Part shown: in pieces, positions 26,294 through 32,954 of the stretch
Numbering within the stretch: the first letter of the stretch is position 1
Layout of the letters: each line of letters begins with the position of its first letter
Source of the DNA: Phycisphaerales bacterium
Lineage (GTDB): Bacteria > Planctomycetota > Phycisphaerae > Phycisphaerales > SM1A02
Length of the DNA: 53,546 nt
Reading direction: 5' to 3'
NCBI GenBank assembly: GCA_029260575.1
Contig: JAJDDB010000033.1
Span: forward strand, 1-53,546
Program-made: the position numbers and the translations under genes
The notes under the pieces: generated by a model
Databases searched by the model: none
What the model saw: only the letters and a program-made list of their open reading frames with translations
Told to the model about the DNA's origin: nothing

Positions 26294-26311
26294 GGCAAGC
26301 TTCAAGATCAT

Positions 26312-26333
26312 TCTCGAAAATAAACGAGATATC
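26312..26333 (+). terminator. Possible weak terminator after the six-gene operon
   Basis: TCTCG at 26312-26316 pairs with CGAGA at 26325-26329, followed by TATCTTTCTG. The stem is only five base pairs and the T-run is broken, so this is a weak candidate. Confidence 0.3.
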
Positions 26334-26449
26334 TTTCTGTTGAAATATACTGAATAAGACCATTTACAACTTGATAGCTTTTGCTTTCTAGGTATCAGTT
26401 GTCGTGCTGACGCGTGATCAGCAATGCCAATTCAGAAAGGAATACACAA

Positions 26450-26857
26450 ATGGCAACGACAGCGAAGAAGAAAACAGCATCATCGAGTGCACGCCCGCCA
26501 AAATCAGCCGCTGCGTCGAAGCGTAAGGCGAAGACACGGCCACCTACGGAGAGGAAGGCGACTGCACGGCCATCGAAACCAAAGACACCCAAACCCGCTG
26601 AAACGCCTCCGACGGCGGCGAAGATTAGTACGAGCATTCTTGACGCTGCCATTCGCGTCTTGCAAGAGGCCAAGAAACCAATGCGATGCAAGGACATCAT
26701 GGAGCAGATGCTCGCTCGCAAGTATTGGACAACGCAAGGTAAGACACCGGCAGCGACGCTCTACTCATCGATTTTTCGTGAGATCAAGACCAAGGGCAAG
26801 GATGCACGGTTCAAGAAACTAGAGCGTGGACTGTTTGCATTGAACCCAACGAAGTGA
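26450..26857 (+). CDS. Histone H1-like tail fused to a HARE-HTH winged-helix domain
   Basis: A 135-residue DNA-binding protein with AAAGGA ahead of the ATG. Residues 1-60 are a disordered Lys/Ala/Pro/Thr-rich tail (AKKKTASSSARPPKSAAASK...) like eukaryotic H1. Residues about 62-133 form a HARE-HTH domain (SILDAAIRVLQEAKKPMRCKDI, MEQMLARKYWTTQGKTP, ATLYSSIFREIKTKG, KKLERGLFALN). HARE-HTH modules are known from chromatin factors, RNA polymerase delta subunits and restriction enzymes; planctomycetes often have such stand-alone versions. It is likely a nucleoid-associated protein. A terminator follows 27 bp downstream. Confidence 0.85.
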   Translation: MATTAKKKTASSSARPPKSAAASKRKAKTRPPTERKATARPSKPKTPKPAETPPTAAKISTSILDAAIRVLQEAKKPMRCKDIMEQMLARKYWTTQGKTPAATLYSSIFREIKTKGKDARFKKLERGLFALNPTK

Positions 26858-26883
26858 ACTAAACCGCTTGCCCGTCCATGATT

Positions 26884-26909
26884 GCCCTGCCATTGCGCAG
26901 GGCTTTCTC
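26884..26909 (+). terminator. Intrinsic terminator after the HARE-HTH gene
   Basis: GCCCTGC at 26884-26890 pairs with GCAGGGC at 26897-26903 across a six-base loop and is followed by TTTCTC. It is well placed 27 bp after the stop codon of the histone-like gene and before the convergent XRE gene. Confidence 0.7.
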
Positions 26910-26937
26910 GCGCTGGCGTGATCAGTCACAGCACTCA

Positions 26938-27165
26938 TCAGCGACGCCGCTTCTTACGCCTTCGAGTTTGCTCAACCCGAGCGAGAAGCGTTGATGCCCG
27001 AATACCCAGAGCCGCACAGAGTCGCATCAGCACCTCAACGGTCGGCGATTTCTGGTCGTGCTCCAGCAGGCTGACGTAATTGCGCGACACACTGGCCTTA
27101 TGAGCCAATTGCTCCTGCGTTAACCCTGCTGCCAATCGCTCCTTACGAAGCTCTGCTCCGATCAT
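26938..27165 (-). CDS. XRE-family transcriptional regulator
   Basis: A 75-residue lambda-repressor-like HTH protein: LRKERLAAGLTQEQLAHKASVSRNYVSLLEHDQKSPTVEVLMRLCAALGI is a complete HTH_3 domain given here in overlapping parts (LTQEQLAHKASVSRNYVSLL being the HTH). It ends in a very basic tail (RRRKKRRR). It is divergent from a small lipoprotein gene, and the shared spacer carries a perfect palindrome over a sigma70-like -10 box, so it probably represses the lipoprotein gene and itself. Confidence 0.88.
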   Translation of the reverse strand: MIGAELRKERLAAGLTQEQLAHKASVSRNYVSLLEHDQKSPTVEVLMRLCAALGIRASTLLARVEQTRRRKKRRR

Positions 27166-27181
27166 TGCCGAAAGCTAGAGC

Positions 27182-27214
27182 TTGACTTGATTCGCGTCTG
27201 CCAACTATAGTTGG
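27182..27214 (+). promoter_or_regulatory. Sigma70-like promoter with palindromic operator on the -10 box
   Basis: TTGACT at 27182-27187, an 18-bp spacer and TATAGT at 27206-27211 make a readable sigma70-type promoter for the lipoprotein gene at 27254. The perfect palindrome CCAACTATAGTTGG (27201-27214) covers the -10 box, a position where the divergent XRE regulator would block polymerase. Confidence 0.7.
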
Positions 27215-27253
27215 AATCACGCTGCGGAAGATCATTCGGAAGGAGACCATTCC

Positions 27254-27649
27254 ATGCGAAACACGTTAGACCAGTTACGCCGCCCACTGCCATACATCAT
27301 TCTTCTGGCGATCATTAGTCTCGGGTGTTACGGCACATCAGTTCAGTTCTACACCACGCGATACGGCTCATGGCGCGACACCCATCCTCCTCGTGTCGTC
27401 GGATTCGAGCGAGGCGAAACGCCCACCATCGTCGTAAATCTAGGGCTCGCGCCGCAATGGGGTGAAAAAGTCGGCACAGTATCCATCAACGATGCAGTGA
27501 CCGGACGAAAAGTTCATGAAGAGAGTCGATTCATGCGAAGCGGATACAGATATGCGTTCACTGCGCCGAACCTCAGCCGCGGTTCATACATGGCCACTTT
27601 GAGTTCCGAAGGCATAGGGCGCTATCACACCAACTTCGATATGAGATAG
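27254..27649 (+). CDS. Small lipoprotein of unknown function
   Basis: A 131-residue protein with GGAAGGAG before the ATG. The signal segment YIILLAIISLGCY ends in a lipobox (SLGC, Cys25). The mature part is beta-rich (TIVVNLGLAPQW, VGTVSINDAVTGRKV, YRYAFTAPNLSRGSYMATL), like a small Ig-type domain. It is the probable target of the XRE regulator upstream and the last gene before the accessory island on the left side. Confidence 0.75.
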   Translation: MRNTLDQLRRPLPYIILLAIISLGCYGTSVQFYTTRYGSWRDTHPPRVVGFERGETPTIVVNLGLAPQWGEKVGTVSINDAVTGRKVHEESRFMRSGYRYAFTAPNLSRGSYMATLSSEGIGRYHTNFDMR

Positions 27650-27668
27650 ACTCATTGCCTACACAAAT

Positions 27669-29636
27669 TCAATCCTCTAACAGCCACTTGTCGCGCAACA
27701 CCAACTGAATGCGTCTCGGCAGGAGCAGACCCTCCCTCGCCAGGATGCGCTCGATCTTCATGAACGCCTTCTCGCTGGTGACCACAACAATCACACGATC
27801 GAATCGGGCACGCAGGCACCTGCGGACGTTTGCCAGAACATCCGACTGTCCGGTCTCGATCTCTATAGCCACGCTCTCGTCACGCTCTCGGGCGACGAGA
27901 TCGACTCTGCCACCGTCAACCGGAGCCTCTACGGCGATTTGATAGCCTCGGCTTCTGAATGATTGGGCGTAATACTGCTGCCAAAACGCATGGGTTATTG
28001 ATGCGCGATCAATTGTATTGCCATGCTGTGAATCAATCGCATGGCGTACTGGCCGAGAGATGCGGAGCAGCACCCGTCGTGTTCGACCGATGGCTACGGT
28101 CTCCTCATCGAATATTCGCCGTTGCACAAGCCCACGCTTCAGCCGTGTGCCCTTGTCGCCACTGAAGCCAAGCCGCTTGTAGCGCCTGTCCACGCCATCG
28201 CGAGGAAACTTCAACACATCCTCTATGAATGACGATTCGTCTTCGCCTATAGACCAATCCTCAACCCGAAACCCCAACACGTCCGCACGTGTTGCCGACA
28301 CACGCCGTCTCAGGGCCGAGCGTGTCAGATTGCCGTGACAGAGGCTGAGCAGCAGGTCGTCCGTCACCGCCCCCTTGTCGAGGTTCACGTGCGGGATCTG
28401 AACGAGGACCGGCTCACGCAAACGATCCTGCAATTTCACGATCGCCTGACCGACTGGTAACTGCGAAATGAATCGCCTGTCAGGTTCGTCAACGCCGGAG
28501 ATGCCGGCAGCAGCCTGAATGTCGCCCGGATCCTTGAGGTTCAGGCACAGTGACGTGTAGGTGTTACCTAGTACGGCCGACGATATCAAATGTGGATGCT
28601 GATCGACCACAACCATGGCAATGCCGATCTCTCGACACTGCCGCATAAGCTGGTTCATCAACGACTCTTTGGTTCGGCGCGGCCCTCTATAGAAAACGTG
28701 ATGGGCCTCCTCGACGATGATCACAAGTTGTAGCTGCTCGCGCTTCCGCGACGACAGTAGAACGTTGTAGAGCCACAGACAGAGAATTGGAACCAGGAAT
28801 GACTTCACATTCGCTGCAAGTGCATCAAGTTCAATGATGCTGCTGGTCTTGACCAGCGATTCAACCAGGTATTTCTGCGTAACAGGCTTGTTCGATTCAA
28901 CACCGGCGAGATGAACACTCTCCACAGCTCTCGTTGCCGAGATCTTCCATCCCCGGATGCGTTCGCGATCCTTGATCAGTTCAACCTGTCTGAGGATCTC
29001 ATCAGTTGATGGTGTGAGGTTGCCTGCCGCGTACACAGTACGCAGTGCCTTCTGGATGATGCTTGTAGCCCCATCTCCAAGCGTGAACGCCGCAGCAAGT
29101 GCATCAACAACATGATTGGCATACACGCCTGGCTCCAGACCGGGTGGAACGGCGAAGGCATTGAACTGCAAAGGTGCAATTGAGCGACCGGGTGTGTGAA
29201 CTCGAACTTGACGCTTCAGGTGTGGAAGAAGGTGTCGTGCGGTGCGCTTCCAATCAAGGAAGACCCATGGGATGTTGAGCGTTTCGAGTTGCCGGATGAT
29301 GTGAAAGACCGCATTGGTCTTGCCGGCCCCTGAGCGCCCGAAGATGGCCATATTCTGGAGCAGTTCGTCTTTGGAGATACCAAGCGGCCATCGCTCTTTG
29401 TCGTACAGAAGCGTTCCTAGTTTGATTGGCCCAGATGCTCTCTTCTTTGGCGGCAGAGAGAGCAGCAGTTTGCTCTCGTACTCCCCAAACGCATGACGCG
29501 CCGTTGAAACGAGTTGTCGGTCCAAGAGAATGCGCAGTTCTGAGTCTGCGTGTTCTCGCGTTCGCTTCCAGCGTCGGACCTGTTCGGGTTGCAGTGGTTT
29601 GAGCCTCTGCGCCAACCGTTCAACGTCCATCGTCAT
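27669..29636 (-). CDS. HerA-like ATPase fused to a PD-(D/E)xK-like nuclease domain
   Basis: A 655-residue protein (ATG 29636 taken; TTG at 29672 and ATG at 29630 possible). Residues about 75-420 form a HerA/FtsK-type hexameric ATPase: Walker A AIFGRSGAGKTN, Walker B LVIIVEEAHHVF, an arginine-rich NQLMRQCREIG and the sensor VVVDQHP. The C-terminal 130 residues (YQIAVEAPVDGGRVDLVARERD, then SVAIEIETG) resemble a restriction-endonuclease fold with Asp and ExE acidic residues; the usual Lys is not obvious. HerA proteins pump DNA for nucleases such as NurA or Sir2 partners in defence and repair. Here both activities appear in one chain. It ends an operon that carries two DNA methyltransferases, so a restriction role is likely. 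Confidence 0.88.
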   Translation of the reverse strand: MTMDVERLAQRLKPLQPEQVRRWKRTREHADSELRILLDRQLVSTARHAFGEYESKLLLSLPPKKRASGPIKLGTLLYDKERWPLGISKDELLQNMAIFGRSGAGKTNAVFHIIRQLETLNIPWVFLDWKRTARHLLPHLKRQVRVHTPGRSIAPLQFNAFAVPPGLEPGVYANHVVDALAAAFTLGDGATSIIQKALRTVYAAGNLTPSTDEILRQVELIKDRERIRGWKISATRAVESVHLAGVESNKPVTQKYLVESLVKTSSIIELDALAANVKSFLVPILCLWLYNVLLSSRKREQLQLVIIVEEAHHVFYRGPRRTKESLMNQLMRQCREIGIAMVVVDQHPHLISSAVLGNTYTSLCLNLKDPGDIQAAAGISGVDEPDRRFISQLPVGQAIVKLQDRLREPVLVQIPHVNLDKGAVTDDLLLSLCHGNLTRSALRRRVSATRADVLGFRVEDWSIGEDESSFIEDVLKFPRDGVDRRYKRLGFSGDKGTRLKRGLVQRRIFDEETVAIGRTRRVLLRISRPVRHAIDSQHGNTIDRASITHAFWQQYYAQSFRSRGYQIAVEAPVDGGRVDLVARERDESVAIEIETGQSDVLANVRRCLRARFDRVIVVVTSEKAFMKIERILAREGLLLPRRIQLVLRDKWLLED

Positions 29637-30057
29637 ACTGTGCGAGTAGTTCGTGTCTTGCGACCAATCCAACGAGTCGATTGTGCAATCCCTGCATATG
29701 TTGTTCGTGACTCATTGCGAGACGGCGACGTTCTTCACCAATGCGATGCAGTTGACGTTGGAACTTCTCGCGCTCCGGAAATCGATACGGACTGTAGCGC
29801 GGTGTCCGCTGCTCCATCTGCATAAGCTCTGTGCCGATTGAGCATTCGACATCAACCAGATCGTGTCTGAGCCTTTGATCCAGCAATCGGTGTTGTGCTA
29901 TCTGATTCAGAACGAGTGCTATCTCTTGCACCATGACATGTGTCGCGTCCGGCCTATTCGATGAGTTGCTCTGCATATGAACGATTCGCCTTGCACGATT
30001 CTCCAGATCATCTGTGAAACTGATGCTGTGTTGTGTTCTTGTCTCCAGGTCAGCCAT
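29620..30057 (-). CDS. Small helical coupling protein between methyltransferase and HerA ATPase
   Basis: A 145-residue, highly charged, all-helical protein. Its ATG lies inside the methyltransferase 3' end (8-bp overlap) and its stop lies inside the HerA gene start, so the three are translationally coupled. Stretches such as LNQIAQHRLLDQRLRHDLVDVE and FQRQLHRIGEERRRLAMSHEQH suggest coiled coils. No known family is recognised. The position suggests a subunit that bridges modification and ATPase/nuclease components. Confidence 0.75.
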   Translation of the reverse strand: MADLETRTQHSISFTDDLENRARRIVHMQSNSSNRPDATHVMVQEIALVLNQIAQHRLLDQRLRHDLVDVECSIGTELMQMEQRTPRYSPYRFPEREKFQRQLHRIGEERRRLAMSHEQHMQGLHNRLVGLVARHELLAQYDDGR

Positions 30058-30820
30058 TCATCTGTTTTGCCTTAGAGCCTGCCGCTCTCCCCCCTTTCAA
30101 TCGTGTCTTGGCAATGTCGATGTATTCAGAATTGAGTTCAAAGCCAATGAAGTGCCTGCCCTGCTCTTTCGCAGCCGCAGCAGTTGTGCCGGACCCCATG
30201 AACGGATCGAGAACGAGATCACCGGGATTGGAACTGATTCGAACAAGCTTCTTGATGAAATCCAACGGCTTCTCGGTGGGATGCGTCGTGCTCTTGGTGC
30301 GAATCGACCATTCATGCACATTGCGGGCTTCACGCTGCTCAGGGAAGTTGAACGTTCCCTGCCTTCCCTTGGTCAGATACATGCACAGTTCAAAGCAACT
30401 TCGCCAACTATTCTTGAAGAAGCTTGGTACTGCCGTAGTCTTGACCATCGCCAATTGATTGCGATACGTGAATCCACGCGCAATTGCCTTGCGAATGAAG
30501 TACCCGTTGTCCTGGCGGGATGTAAACATGTAGAACGCTCCGCCCGGCTTCAGTACGCGATAGCACTCACTGATGACCTGCATGAGAAGGATGTCGTGGT
30601 CGAATGGGTGCAGGCAATCCCACTGGCCCCAGGCTTCCATCGTGGACATGACCCTGCCGTGCCTGATCGTCGTCTTGTTCTTGCCGGCGACGTTGTAGGG
30701 TGGATCAGTAATGACCAGATCGATTGACTCGTCGTCAAGACGCCGTAGTCCTGCAATAGCATCCATGCAGTGAATTTGATCGATCGCGAGTTGTTTGCTC
30801 GTCGCATTTGGCTTGCTCAT
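30050..30820 (-). CDS. DNA methyltransferase (DPPY class, beta-type)
   Basis: A 256-residue N6-adenine/N4-cytosine-type DNA methyltransferase. The catalytic motif IV is LVITDPPYN near residue 40 and the SAM-binding motif I is LVLDPFMGSGTTAAAA near residue 205, an order (IV before I) of the beta group. VHEWSIRTKSTTHPTEKPLDF precedes motif I as usual. No separate target-recognition domain is large, so the specificity is within the core. The start has no Shine-Dalgarno; a TATA-like CTTTATGAAC is centred 25 bp upstream. Likely the protective modification partner of the HerA-nuclease downstream. Confidence 0.93.
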   Translation of the reverse strand: MSKPNATSKQLAIDQIHCMDAIAGLRRLDDESIDLVITDPPYNVAGKNKTTIRHGRVMSTMEAWGQWDCLHPFDHDILLMQVISECYRVLKPGGAFYMFTSRQDNGYFIRKAIARGFTYRNQLAMVKTTAVPSFFKNSWRSCFELCMYLTKGRQGTFNFPEQREARNVHEWSIRTKSTTHPTEKPLDFIKKLVRISSNPGDLVLDPFMGSGTTAAAAKEQGRHFIGFELNSEYIDIAKTRLKGGRAAGSKAKQMNG

Positions 30821-30840
30821 CTGACGATGAACAGAATCTG

Positions 30841-30850
30841 CTTTATGAAC
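30841..30850 (-). promoter_or_regulatory. TATA-like box upstream of the DPPY methyltransferase
   Basis: GTTCATAAAG when read on the gene strand, centred 25.5 bp before the ATG at 30820, with no Shine-Dalgarno between. One of a repeated series in this island. Confidence 0.5.
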
Positions 30851-30882
30851 TTACAACTGAATTGGCGCCGCAAATCCAGTAT

Positions 30883-31671
30883 TCATTGAAGCGGCTTCCA
30901 TGAGTACCAGTCCCGAATCTCAAGCCGCTCTGCCCAAGCGTCGCTGAGAAGGCGATCGCCCAAATGATCCGCACTAAGGTTCCTTGTATTGAGTACCGAT
31001 TGAAGTTCATCGGCAACAGCAGAAGCTTCATGGTTCTTGAGGGGAGCAGGCACTGATTCACCGAGAATCTCGCACCATTCATGCAAGAGAGCCAGGTCCA
31101 TCGCTGCACTCTTCATGTACAGAGCCAAAGGTCGTGATGAACCAATCGGCGATCCTATCTGCATTGCCAGTTCACCAATGTATTCAGCGAGAACAGCTCG
31201 CTGCCGATCACGATGCTCGGGCAATTGCTCGGCAATGTCGTGCTCAACTCGAATGTCACGTGGCAAGGACGTCACCTGACGGAGCAAGTCGTAATACAGA
31301 AACCGGCTGACTTCTTCGATGCCCGCATCACTCGCTCGCTCATGCTTTGATCGCAGCTCCTGCTCATATCGTTCGGGCAATCGATCAGGCTCTACAGGCT
31401 CAGGAATCGTTCGCTCTTGTGCCGGTACCTGCCAGAAGCGACGAATCTTGAACGCGGCATTCACAACCAGATGCACCTTATGCCTCTCATAAGTGGGCAG
31501 GTACAGGAGTTCGTTGAAGTTCCGATCACCGGAAGCCAGGTGTACTGCCGAATCAGACTGCAGGTTCTCGTCCGCCGTGACGAAGAACGCGAGATTCGAG
31601 ACGCGCACAGCATCCTTAACGACTTTGACTGCGTATTCTGGCAACTCTCCTGGATCAATGCTGCGAACCAT
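30883..31671 (-). CDS. Unknown island protein, tandem paralogue B
   Basis: A 262-residue protein not recognised as a known family. It aligns over most of its length with the next gene upstream: ELPEYAVKVVKDAV, KVHLVVNAAFKIRRFWQ, RTIPEP, LP(E)RYEQEL, LLRQVTSLPRDIRVEHDIAEQLPEHRDRQ, and a C-terminal SDAWAERLEIRDWYSW. The pattern is of a helical, soluble protein. The HLVVNAAF.I region occupies the place where ImmA/IrrE-like zincins carry HExxH, but no such motif is present here, so any enzymatic role is speculation. It lies between the methyltransferases in the island and is preceded by a TATA-like box. Confidence 0.8.
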   Translation of the reverse strand: MVRSIDPGELPEYAVKVVKDAVRVSNLAFFVTADENLQSDSAVHLASGDRNFNELLYLPTYERHKVHLVVNAAFKIRRFWQVPAQERTIPEPVEPDRLPERYEQELRSKHERASDAGIEEVSRFLYYDLLRQVTSLPRDIRVEHDIAEQLPEHRDRQRAVLAEYIGELAMQIGSPIGSSRPLALYMKSAAMDLALLHEWCEILGESVPAPLKNHEASAVADELQSVLNTRNLSADHLGDRLLSDAWAERLEIRDWYSWKPLQ

Positions 31672-31691
31672 GCATGATCAAGACAGCATTC

Positions 31692-31701
31692 ACATATAAA
31701 T
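31692..31701 (-). promoter_or_regulatory. TATA-like box upstream of paralogue B
   Basis: GATTTATATG on the gene strand, core centred about 26 bp before the ATG at 31671. No Shine-Dalgarno precedes that ATG. Confidence 0.5.
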
Positions 31702-31763
31702 CTGTCGTCGTCCCATTGCAATAGCCGCATCAACCAGATGTCGGTCGAATCGCAACGATGGAG

Positions 31764-32576
31764 TTATGACGTGTCAACCGCAACTGTTTCGCTCACTTCG
31801 AGCGGAGTCCACACAAACCACTTCTGCATGCCCAGGCACTTGGCCCAAGCATCAGTAACGGAACGATCGCTCGCATGCCCTGATAATGGAGTTGCATTCA
31901 GATTCGCGTCGAGATTTCCGCAATGCGTACTATTGATCGACTCCTGAAATTCAGCTGGCAACGGCTTGCCTGCGATCACGCACAGTTCCCTCATGAATAG
32001 GGCATTCAAGGCATCACGTTTGGAATTGAGGCCCCGTGGCAACATGGCATCAGAACGCGGTCTCAGGAATCGCGATGTGTCAGCAATCCGATCAGCGAGA
32101 TATGCATGCTGTCGATAGTGGTGTTCCGGGAATTGATCTGCAATCTCGCGTTCGATTCGAATCTCCATTGGGCTCGTCGTGAGTTGCTTGACCATCCCAT
32201 TGAAGATCAGCATGCTCGCTCCGAGCACAGTCGACTCATCTGTCTGAGGATGCAGATCACGAAGCTGAAGCTCCCAATATCGAGGCAGACGCGACAAGCA
32301 TGGCTCGGGTATCGCCCGGTGTTCAGGTGAGTCCTGCCACACACTGAGTATCCACAGAGCAGCTTTGAGAACCAGATGCACTCGATGTGTGCGTGCCTTC
32401 GGGCTGGATCCGAACTGATGAAAGTGCTGCGTTGCATCGGCTATTCGCAACACACACTCACTCGTCAAACTGGAGTCTTCATAGATACCGAACGGCTTGC
32501 CCGTAACAGAAACAACTCGTTCAACCACTTGAAGTGCATAGTGCGGTAGGTCACTCAGGCGAATCTCTTGCGTCAC
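31764..32576 (-). CDS. Unknown island protein, tandem paralogue A
   Basis: A 270-residue protein beginning with GTG, paralogous to the gene 92 bp downstream. Shared blocks are DLPHYALQVVERVVSV, RVHLVLKAALWILSVWQ, EHRAIPEP, LPRYWELQL, MVKQLTTSPMEIRIEREIADQFPEHHYRQ and TDAWAKCLGMQKWFVWTPLE. The conserved PEHR/PEHHYRQ and the terminal DAW block make this a genuine family, but I know no function for it. A 12-bp palindromic TATA-like box lies exactly 25.5 bp before its start. As with its sister, the local duplication within a methyltransferase cluster suggests subunits of the same machine, perhaps specificity or sensing components. Confidence 0.8.
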   Translation of the reverse strand: MTQEIRLSDLPHYALQVVERVVSVTGKPFGIYEDSSLTSECVLRIADATQHFHQFGSSPKARTHRVHLVLKAALWILSVWQDSPEHRAIPEPCLSRLPRYWELQLRDLHPQTDESTVLGASMLIFNGMVKQLTTSPMEIRIEREIADQFPEHHYRQHAYLADRIADTSRFLRPRSDAMLPRGLNSKRDALNALFMRELCVIAGKPLPAEFQESINSTHCGNLDANLNATPLSGHASDRSVTDAWAKCLGMQKWFVWTPLEVSETVAVDTS

Positions 32577-32595
32577 GAACGCGCATTGTCATACA

Positions 32596-32607
32596 GGTTT
32601 ATAAACC
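32596..32607 (-). promoter_or_regulatory. Palindromic TATA-like box upstream of paralogue A
   Basis: GGTTTATAAACC, a perfect 12-bp palindrome, centred 25.5 bp before the GTG start at 32576. The stretch before it on the gene strand (CCGAAG) is purine-rich as in an archaeal BRE. Confidence 0.55.
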
Positions 32608-32637
32608 CTTCGGTCGGCAGATCATGATCGGCGTGGA

Positions 32638-32883
32638 TCATGGATCGAGTTCAGACACAGCCTGCTTGTGAATGTCCTGCTTCAGGTTGCCATTTGTTGC
32701 ATCGCCAAATTCAGTTCCGAGCTGTTCCAGGTCGGCAATGGGATCGAATGGCACCGCCAGGAGTTTCAGACCATCGGGTTTTTCGAGAACGATGAACTGC
32801 TCGCCGTACTGCGCTCGAATCCTCCTACTTAGATAGAGCCTGCCTTTTGGGTCACATCGTGTTGAAAGCATCTTGAACTGCAT
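32638..32883 (-). CDS. AbrB/SpoVT-like DNA-binding protein
   Basis: An 81-residue protein (ATG 32883; ATG 32871 is the alternative; the frame is open to 32934). The swapped-hairpin fold is recognisable: STRCDPKGRLYLSRRIRAQYG, then EQFIVLEKPDGLKLLAVP, followed by DPIADLEQLG as in stand-alone archaeal and bacterial AbrB-like regulators. It lies between the TSPPYW methyltransferase (71 bp) and paralogue A (61 bp). A likely role is transcriptional control of the island cluster or of a toxin-like component; no toxin gene of the usual PIN type is adjacent. Confidence 0.75.
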   Translation of the reverse strand: MQFKMLSTRCDPKGRLYLSRRIRAQYGEQFIVLEKPDGLKLLAVPFDPIADLEQLGTEFGDATNGNLKQDIHKQAVSELDP

Positions 32884-32898
32884 CAACCAAGCAAGGCA

Positions 32899-32908
32899 TC
32901 TATATGAA
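32899..32908 (-). promoter_or_regulatory. TATA-like box upstream of the AbrB-like gene
   Basis: TTCATATAGA on the gene strand, centred about 20-21 bp before the ATG at 32883. It is the least well placed member of the island series. Confidence 0.35.
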
Positions 32909-32954
32909 CGTACCGGTGATGCTTGAAGCCTCACATTCGTTGTCTAGGGCGAGG

